A model generated the notes under the pieces. That model was not told the origin of the DNA. It saw only the letters and a program-made list of their open reading frames with translations, and ran no database searches. A stretch of DNA of 64,000 bases from Ectopseudomonas guguanensis (GTDB taxonomy: Bacteria; Pseudomonadota; Gammaproteobacteria; Pseudomonadales; Pseudomonadaceae): assembly GCF_900104265.1 (NCBI RefSeq), contig NZ_FNJJ01000003.1, positions 226,672-290,671 of the forward strand, read 5' to 3'. Every line of letters begins with the position of its first letter. The first letter of the stretch is position 1. The position numbers and the translations under genes are program-made. Of the stretch, positions 60,069 through 64,000 are shown piece by piece.

Positions 60069-61069
60069 CCCTGGCTGCCGATACTCGCCCGCTGTTGCTG
60101 CTGGTCGACGACGAACCCACCAACCTCCAGGTGCTGCGCCATGTCCTGCAGGACGACTATCGTCTGCTGTTCGCCAAGGAAGGCGCCCGTGCCCTGGAAA
60201 TGGCCGAACGCGAGCTGCCGGATCTGATCCTGCTGGATGTGATGATGCCGGGCATGACCGGCTACGAAGTCTGCGAGGCGCTCAAGGCCAACCCGCTGCT
60301 GCAGGCGATTCCGGTGATCTTCGTCACCGCGCTCGGTGATGTCGATGACGAGGCGCGCGGCTTCGAAGTCGGTGCGGTGGACTACATCACCAAGCCCGTC
60401 AGCCCGCCCATCGTGCGCGCTCGCGTGCGAACCCACCTGTCGCTGGTGCGCGTCGACGAACTCAGGCAGACCCGCCTGCAGATCGTTCAGCGCCTGGGCA
60501 TGGCCGCCGAGTACAAGGACAACGAGACCGGCCTGCACGTGATTCGCATGAGCCATTTTTCCAAGGTCCTGGCGCTCGCTGCGGGCTTCAGCGAAAGCGC
60601 TGCCGAGGAACTGCTCAACGCCGCACCGATGCATGATGTCGGCAAGATCGGCATTCCCGATGCCGTGCTGCGCAAGCCCGGCAAGCTCGACGATGAGGAA
60701 TGGCAGGTGATGCGCCAGCATGTCGAGATCGGTGCGCGGATCATCGGCGAGCACAGTTCCGGTCTGCTGCGCACCGCGCAGCGCATCGCCCTGTCGCACC
60801 ACGAGAAATGGGACGGCAGCGGCTACCCCAACGGCCTGCGCGGCGAGGACATTCCCCTGGAGGGCCGCATCGTGGCCATCGCCGACGTGTTCGACGCGCT
60901 GACCAGCGTGCGCCCCTACAAGCCGGCCTGGCCGGTGGAGCAGGCGGTGGACTTTCTGCGTGAGCAAAGCGGGCGTCACTTCGATCCGCGCCTGGTCGAG
61001 CTGTTCATCGGCTGCCTGCCGGAAATCCTGCGCATCAGGGAGCGCTGGGCCGAACAGCCCGAGGCTTGA
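60065..61069 (+). CDS. HD-GYP response regulator (probable c-di-GMP phosphodiesterase)
   Basis: A 334-aa protein with a REC domain (phospho-acceptor D58 in LILLDVMMPG) and an HD-GYP domain: MHDVGKIGIPD, HHEKWDGSGYPNGL. The conserved HD and GYP residues suggest active c-di-GMP hydrolysis, linking the MHYT kinase to biofilm or motility control. Such RpfG-type proteins can also act by protein contact. It is coupled to the kinase by a 4-bp overlap. Confidence 0.93.
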   Translation: MTLAADTRPLLLLVDDEPTNLQVLRHVLQDDYRLLFAKEGARALEMAERELPDLILLDVMMPGMTGYEVCEALKANPLLQAIPVIFVTALGDVDDEARGFEVGAVDYITKPVSPPIVRARVRTHLSLVRVDELRQTRLQIVQRLGMAAEYKDNETGLHVIRMSHFSKVLALAAGFSESAAEELLNAAPMHDVGKIGIPDAVLRKPGKLDDEEWQVMRQHVEIGARIIGEHSSGLLRTAQRIALSHHEKWDGSGYPNGLRGEDIPLEGRIVAIADVFDALTSVRPYKPAWPVEQAVDFLREQSGRHFDPRLVELFIGCLPEILRIRERWAEQPEA

Positions 61070-61164
61070 AACGTCCTGTCTAAAACCTGCGCCCCATCGA
61101 CTTGGTCATTACTCACGGCGCGGCTATTGTTAGGGGCCTACCATTGCCAAGGGCAGGCCTCATC

Positions 61165-61953
61165 ATGCAGAAGAAGACACTGGTTCCCCTGTTGTGCGCC
61201 GCTTTCGCCGGCCTGGCCGATGCGGCCGTCGTGACCAAGACGATTGCCTACGAGATCGATGGCGAAGCCTTCGAAGGCGTGCTGGTGTACGACGATGCGG
61301 TGACCACGCCGCGTCCCGGGCTGCTCGCCGTACCCAACTGGATGGGGGTGAACGAGGACACCGTGGCCAAGGCCGCGCGTGCGGCGGGCGACAAGTACGT
61401 GGTGTTCGTCGCCGACATGTACGGCAAGTCGATCCGCCCGAGCAACGCTGAAGAGGCCGGCGCCGCGGCCGGCAAGGTACGCGCCGATCGCCCGCTGATG
61501 CGCAAGCGCGCCCAGGCCGCGGTCGAGGTGCTCAAGGCGCAGAGCGGCGAGGTGGCGCTGGATCTCGACAAATTGGGCGCCATCGGCTTCTGCTTCGGCG
61601 GCGGCACGGTGCTGGAGCTGGCCCGCTCGGGCGCGCCGCTGAAAGGCTTCGTGTCCTTCCACGGCAATCTGGACACGCCCAACCCCGCCGATGCCAAGAA
61701 CATCAAGGCGCCGGTGCTGGTGCTGCACGGGGCCGATGACCCGGCCGTGCCGCAGGAGCAGGTCGACGGCTTCATCGCCGAGATGAAGGCGGCCAGGACC
61801 GACTGGCAACTGGTCAGCTATGGCGGCGCGGTGCACTCGTTCACCAACCCCAAGGCCAACGTGCCGGGGCGCAACGAGTACCACCCGGTGGTGGCGGCGC
61901 GGGCCTTCAAGGCGATGAACGATCTGTTCGACGAGGTCTTCGCCAAGCAGTGA
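61165..61953 (+). CDS. Secreted dienelactone hydrolase family protein
   Basis: A 262-aa alpha/beta hydrolase with a signal-like N-terminus (MQKKTLVPLLCAAFAGLADA). The catalytic triad is C143 in GFCFGGG, D191 or D192 in LHGADDPAVP and H224 in AVHSFTNP. Nucleophile Cys is typical of dienelactone hydrolases. The presence of a signal peptide implies a periplasmic rather than catabolic cytosolic role. Position agrees with PA1597, as I recall. Substrate unknown. Confidence 0.88.
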   Translation: MQKKTLVPLLCAAFAGLADAAVVTKTIAYEIDGEAFEGVLVYDDAVTTPRPGLLAVPNWMGVNEDTVAKAARAAGDKYVVFVADMYGKSIRPSNAEEAGAAAGKVRADRPLMRKRAQAAVEVLKAQSGEVALDLDKLGAIGFCFGGGTVLELARSGAPLKGFVSFHGNLDTPNPADAKNIKAPVLVLHGADDPAVPQEQVDGFIAEMKAARTDWQLVSYGGAVHSFTNPKANVPGRNEYHPVVAARAFKAMNDLFDEVFAKQ

Positions 61954-61981
61954 AAGGTGGATTGCGGCCAGGGCCTGAACG

Positions 61982-62012
61982 AAAGGCTGCGCTCATCGAG
62001 CGCAGCCTTTTT
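61982..62012. terminator. Bidirectional terminator between hydrolase and DUF4394 genes
   Basis: AAAGGCTGCGCTC / GAGCGCAGCCTTTTT with a short ATC loop; A/T runs on both sides suit both convergent genes. Confidence 0.87.
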
Positions 62013-62017
62013 CATGC

Positions 62018-62797
62018 TCACTGCGCCGGCAGCACGGTGATGTCGATGATGCCGTCCGGCAGGTCGGCCACCTCGCCCAGGGTCGTGGGCTTGCCGCTGG
62101 CCAGATCGAGCTGGTGCAGGGTCTTGCCGGTCAGCAGGTAGGCGGTGTTGCCGCCCTGGCCATCGCTGGCGATATCCATGGCGGCTGCCTCGAGGCCATC
62201 GGCGACCTTGCCGACCAGTTGCTGCACGCCGTCGTTTGGCGGGTTCTGCAGCATCAGGCTGGCGCTGGCCAGGTCGATGTTGTACAGCGCCGTGCTTTGC
62301 GTGCCGGCATAGGCATTGGTGTAGGCACCGGCGACCACCCTGGGCTGCTGGCCGGCGTAAGGGCCGTCGGCGGCATAGGCCAATTTGCCGTCCACCGCCA
62401 CTTCACCGGTATCGACATTCACCCGCAGGCTGGTGCCGTCCGCGCCGAGCAGGCGCAGGCGATCGGCCACCGGGTTGAAATCGACCACCGCCTGGCCGCT
62501 GCCAGACAGCGCAGTTTGCAGCTTGCCACCTGCAGTGGCCATACCGCTTGCTGCGTCCAGGGTGTAGAGCTGATCGGTGCCGCTCAAGGCATAGAGCTGA
62601 CCGCTGGCCGGGCGTACGTCCAGGCCGCGCAGGTCGCTGGCGCCGCTGACCGCCATGCTGGCGGTGACCTTGAGGCTGGTGACATCGACCTTGTACAGCG
62701 TGCCGTCGGCGCTCAGTGCGAGCAGTTCGGTGGCACTGACGGTACCTGCGCCCAGCGTCAGCAGGCTGGCGGTGCAGAGGGTAGTGATGCGTTTCAT
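62018..62797 (-). CDS. DUF4394 domain secreted protein
   Basis: 259 aa with an N-terminal signal peptide (MKRITTLCTASLLTLGAGTVSA). The mature sequence has repeated beta-propeller-like segments such as LLALSADGTLYKVDV, RGLDVRPASGQLYALSG and VVDFNPVADRLRLLGADG. The last matches the DUF4394 pattern of VDFNPVADRLR. Function unknown, likely periplasmic or extracellular. It lies downstream of the ECF sigma/anti-sigma pair on the same strand. Confidence 0.88.
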   Translation of the reverse strand: MKRITTLCTASLLTLGAGTVSATELLALSADGTLYKVDVTSLKVTASMAVSGASDLRGLDVRPASGQLYALSGTDQLYTLDAASGMATAGGKLQTALSGSGQAVVDFNPVADRLRLLGADGTSLRVNVDTGEVAVDGKLAYAADGPYAGQQPRVVAGAYTNAYAGTQSTALYNIDLASASLMLQNPPNDGVQQLVGKVADGLEAAAMDIASDGQGGNTAYLLTGKTLHQLDLASGKPTTLGEVADLPDGIIDITVLPAQ

Positions 62798-62910
62798 GTA
62801 AGTTCCTCGTGAAGGTTTCAGCATCGAGACGAAACCGGCTGGCCGGCTTCGCAGGTGCCTCGACGAAACACCTGTCAGCTATACCCGCGAGAAACGCAGT
62901 TGGATGTCGG

Positions 62911-62958
62911 CGCTTGAAAATTTTTTCAAGCGGCTTGCCGGCCGAGCGGCCGGCAAGC
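62911..62958 (-). terminator. Hairpins after the anti-sigma gene
   Basis: A perfect 11-bp stem GCTTGCCGGCC / GGCCGGCAAGC (62933-62958) lies directly behind the anti-sigma stop. It is followed (minus strand) by the AT-rich palindrome CTTGAAAAAATTTTCAAG (62913-62930). Together they resemble a terminator, or a structured gap before the DUF4394 gene. Confidence 0.65.
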
Positions 62959-62962
62959 GCTA

Positions 62963-63676
62963 TCAATTGGCGCTGGCCAGCACGGCGCGACCGATATAGA
63001 GCACCGGGCCACTGGGGCGGTCGTAGGGCGAGCCGCCCGCCGGCTCCAGCGTCAGCTCGAACAGCTGGCCCGCCTGCACCGCGCCGATCTGCTCGGCAGG
63101 CAGGCGCAGCGGCTTTCCGGCCTCGACCAGGCCCAGCGAGCGCGGGCCTTCGGCCGGATCGACCAGCGTCCAGAACTGCAGGGCGCGGCCTTCCGGCACC
63201 TGGTCGGCGACCAGCGGATCGAGCAGCAGCGTGCCATCGCTGCCAACCTGGATGACCCAGCCTGGCTGGGCCGCTTCGCCGGGCTGCTGCAGCACCACGG
63301 TGTAGCGTTCGCCCACGCTGTCCGGGCTGCGCAGGATCGGCAGCAGCACGGCGACCAGCAGGGCAATGGCCAGTGTGGCGGCGGTCAGGCGCCAGGCCGG
63401 CAGGCTGTTCCACCAGTTGGCCAGGGCGCCCGGGCGTGGCTCATCCTGCAGGCCCAGGCTACGGCGGATACGCATCCAGAGTGCCGGGGAGGGGGCCTGT
63501 GCCGGCAACCGGTCGCTCAGTTCGAGAAAGTGGCGCTCCCAGTCCAGGGCCATGCGGGCGGCCTTCTCATCCTCTTCGAGCAACTGGCGCACTTCGGCGG
63601 CTTCAGGTTCGTCGAGCAGGCCGAGCAGGTATTCGCCGATCAGGGCGCGGCGTTCTTCGGGGTCATGCGGAATCAT
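62963..63676 (-). CDS. Anti-sigma factor, RskA-like
   Basis: A 237-aa protein with a cytosolic N-terminal sigma-binding part (EERRALIGEYLLGLLDEPEAAEVRQLLEEDEKAA), one membrane helix (about 93-116) and a periplasmic C-terminal RskA domain (GWVIQVGSDGTLLLDPLV ... ALQFWTLVDPAEGPRSLGLVE). The N-terminus lacks the HxxxCxxC zinc motif of ZAS anti-sigma factors. The start at 63676 (ATG overlapping the sigma stop TGA) is preferred. An upstream GTG at 63688 is also in frame but lacks proper ribosome binding spacing. Confidence 0.87.
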   Translation of the reverse strand: MIPHDPEERRALIGEYLLGLLDEPEAAEVRQLLEEDEKAARMALDWERHFLELSDRLPAQAPSPALWMRIRRSLGLQDEPRPGALANWWNSLPAWRLTAATLAIALLVAVLLPILRSPDSVGERYTVVLQQPGEAAQPGWVIQVGSDGTLLLDPLVADQVPEGRALQFWTLVDPAEGPRSLGLVEAGKPLRLPAEQIGAVQAGQLFELTLEPAGGSPYDRPSGPVLYIGRAVLASAN

Positions 63677-64000
63677 GCTTGCAGACACTCCTGCAGCGCG
63701 CGCAGGCCGGCGCGGATACGGCCCTTGATGGTGCCCAGCGGTGTGCTCAGGCGGCGGGCGATCTGCTCGTGGGTCAGGCCACGGTAGAAGGCCAGCAGGA
63801 TCGGATGGCGGCGTGGCCTTTCCAGGCGCCGCAAGCAGCGACGCAACAGGCGTTGCTCGGATTGCTCCAGCGCCTGCGCCTCGGCCTGCGGGCTGTCGTC
63901 GAGCACGCGTTCGATGAAGTCATCGTCCACCTCGGCATGCCGGTGGCCACTGCGCAGAGCATTCAGTACTCGGTAGCGCAGGATGCTGTGCACCCAGGCG
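63673..64000 (-). CDS. ECF sigma factor, N-terminus cut by window edge
   Basis: The C-terminal ~109 residues of a group 4 sigma factor. The visible start is AWVHSILRYRVLNALRSGHR (end of region 2), then region 4 with LLAFYRGLTHEQIARRLSTPLGTIKGRIRAGLRAL, whose helix-turn-helix fits -35 recognition. The frame is open to the right edge, so the start is outside. Coupled to its anti-sigma factor by an ATGA overlap. Resembles SigK/SigZ-like sigma factors paired with RskA. Confidence 0.92.
   Translation of the reverse strand, partial: AWVHSILRYRVLNALRSGHRHAEVDDDFIERVLDDSPQAEAQALEQSEQRLLRRCLRRLERPRRHPILLAFYRGLTHEQIARRLSTPLGTIKGRIRAGLRALQECLQA

Overview
This window is GC-rich chromosomal DNA from a Pseudomonas species, most likely from the mendocina/alcaligenes/pseudoalcaligenes side of the genus. 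The evidence is gene content and order: fimL, ldcA, braB, tpm, and the complete gltA / sdhCDAB-sucAB-lpdG-sucCD cluster. REP-type intergenic palindromes starting GTAGGG point the same way. From memory of P. aeruginosa PAO1, the window joins three PAO1-like blocks: mltD to nudC (PA1812-PA1823 region), tpm-htpX-alaA-msrB (PA2827-PA2832 region) and the small PA1571-type gene through htpG and a dienelactone hydrolase (PA1571-PA1597 region). I see no tRNA, rRNA, prophage, insertion sequence, CRISPR array or defence island. This is core genome.

Layout. 1-12 kb: HDOD-GAF protein (cut by the left edge), mltD, gloB, a methyltransferase, rnhA, dnaQ, ldcA, a crotonase, fimL and nudC. 12-20 kb: TauE-type transporter, a membrane protein, a 141-bp tandem REP cluster, an SDR/phosphotransferase pair, SCP2 protein, histidine phosphatase, sohB, an acuI-type reductase and a hotdog protein divergent from a TetR regulator. 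20-26 kb: DODA-type dioxygenase, tpm, htpX, a small hypothetical, alaA, msrB and a 59-aa protein. 26-34.5 kb: NAD-kinase-like protein, DUF1287, DCC and DoxX-like proteins, an ABC exporter, EamA transporter, ppnP, an exonuclease, a beta-hydroxyacid dehydrogenase, a cysteine-cluster protein and a START-domain protein. 34.6-47.8 kb: the TCA cluster, with gltA divergent from sdhCDAB, then 2-oxoglutarate dehydrogenase and succinyl-CoA synthetase. 48-56 kb: braB, DUF599 and MAPEG proteins, two paralogous small lipoproteins, two coupled hotdog thioesterases, a membrane-anchored hypothetical and htpG. 56-64 kb: an MHYT hybrid sensor kinase coupled to an HD-GYP response regulator, a dienelactone hydrolase, a DUF4394 protein, an anti-sigma factor and its ECF sigma factor (cut by the right edge).

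How it works together. The dominant unit is the TCA segment: citrate synthase, succinate dehydrogenase, the 2-oxoglutarate dehydrogenase E1/E2/E3 set and succinyl-CoA synthetase, read from a divergent promoter region with good sigma70-type boxes on both sides. Each junction between its enzyme sub-blocks carries a hairpin.

The most interesting unexplained structure is a dispersed family of four long hairpins, each 142-144 bp (5074-5217, 26072-26213, 45354-45495, 54106-54248). They share an invariant central motif, while their stems vary in sequence but keep pairing. Three of the four begin exactly at the stop codon of the preceding gene.
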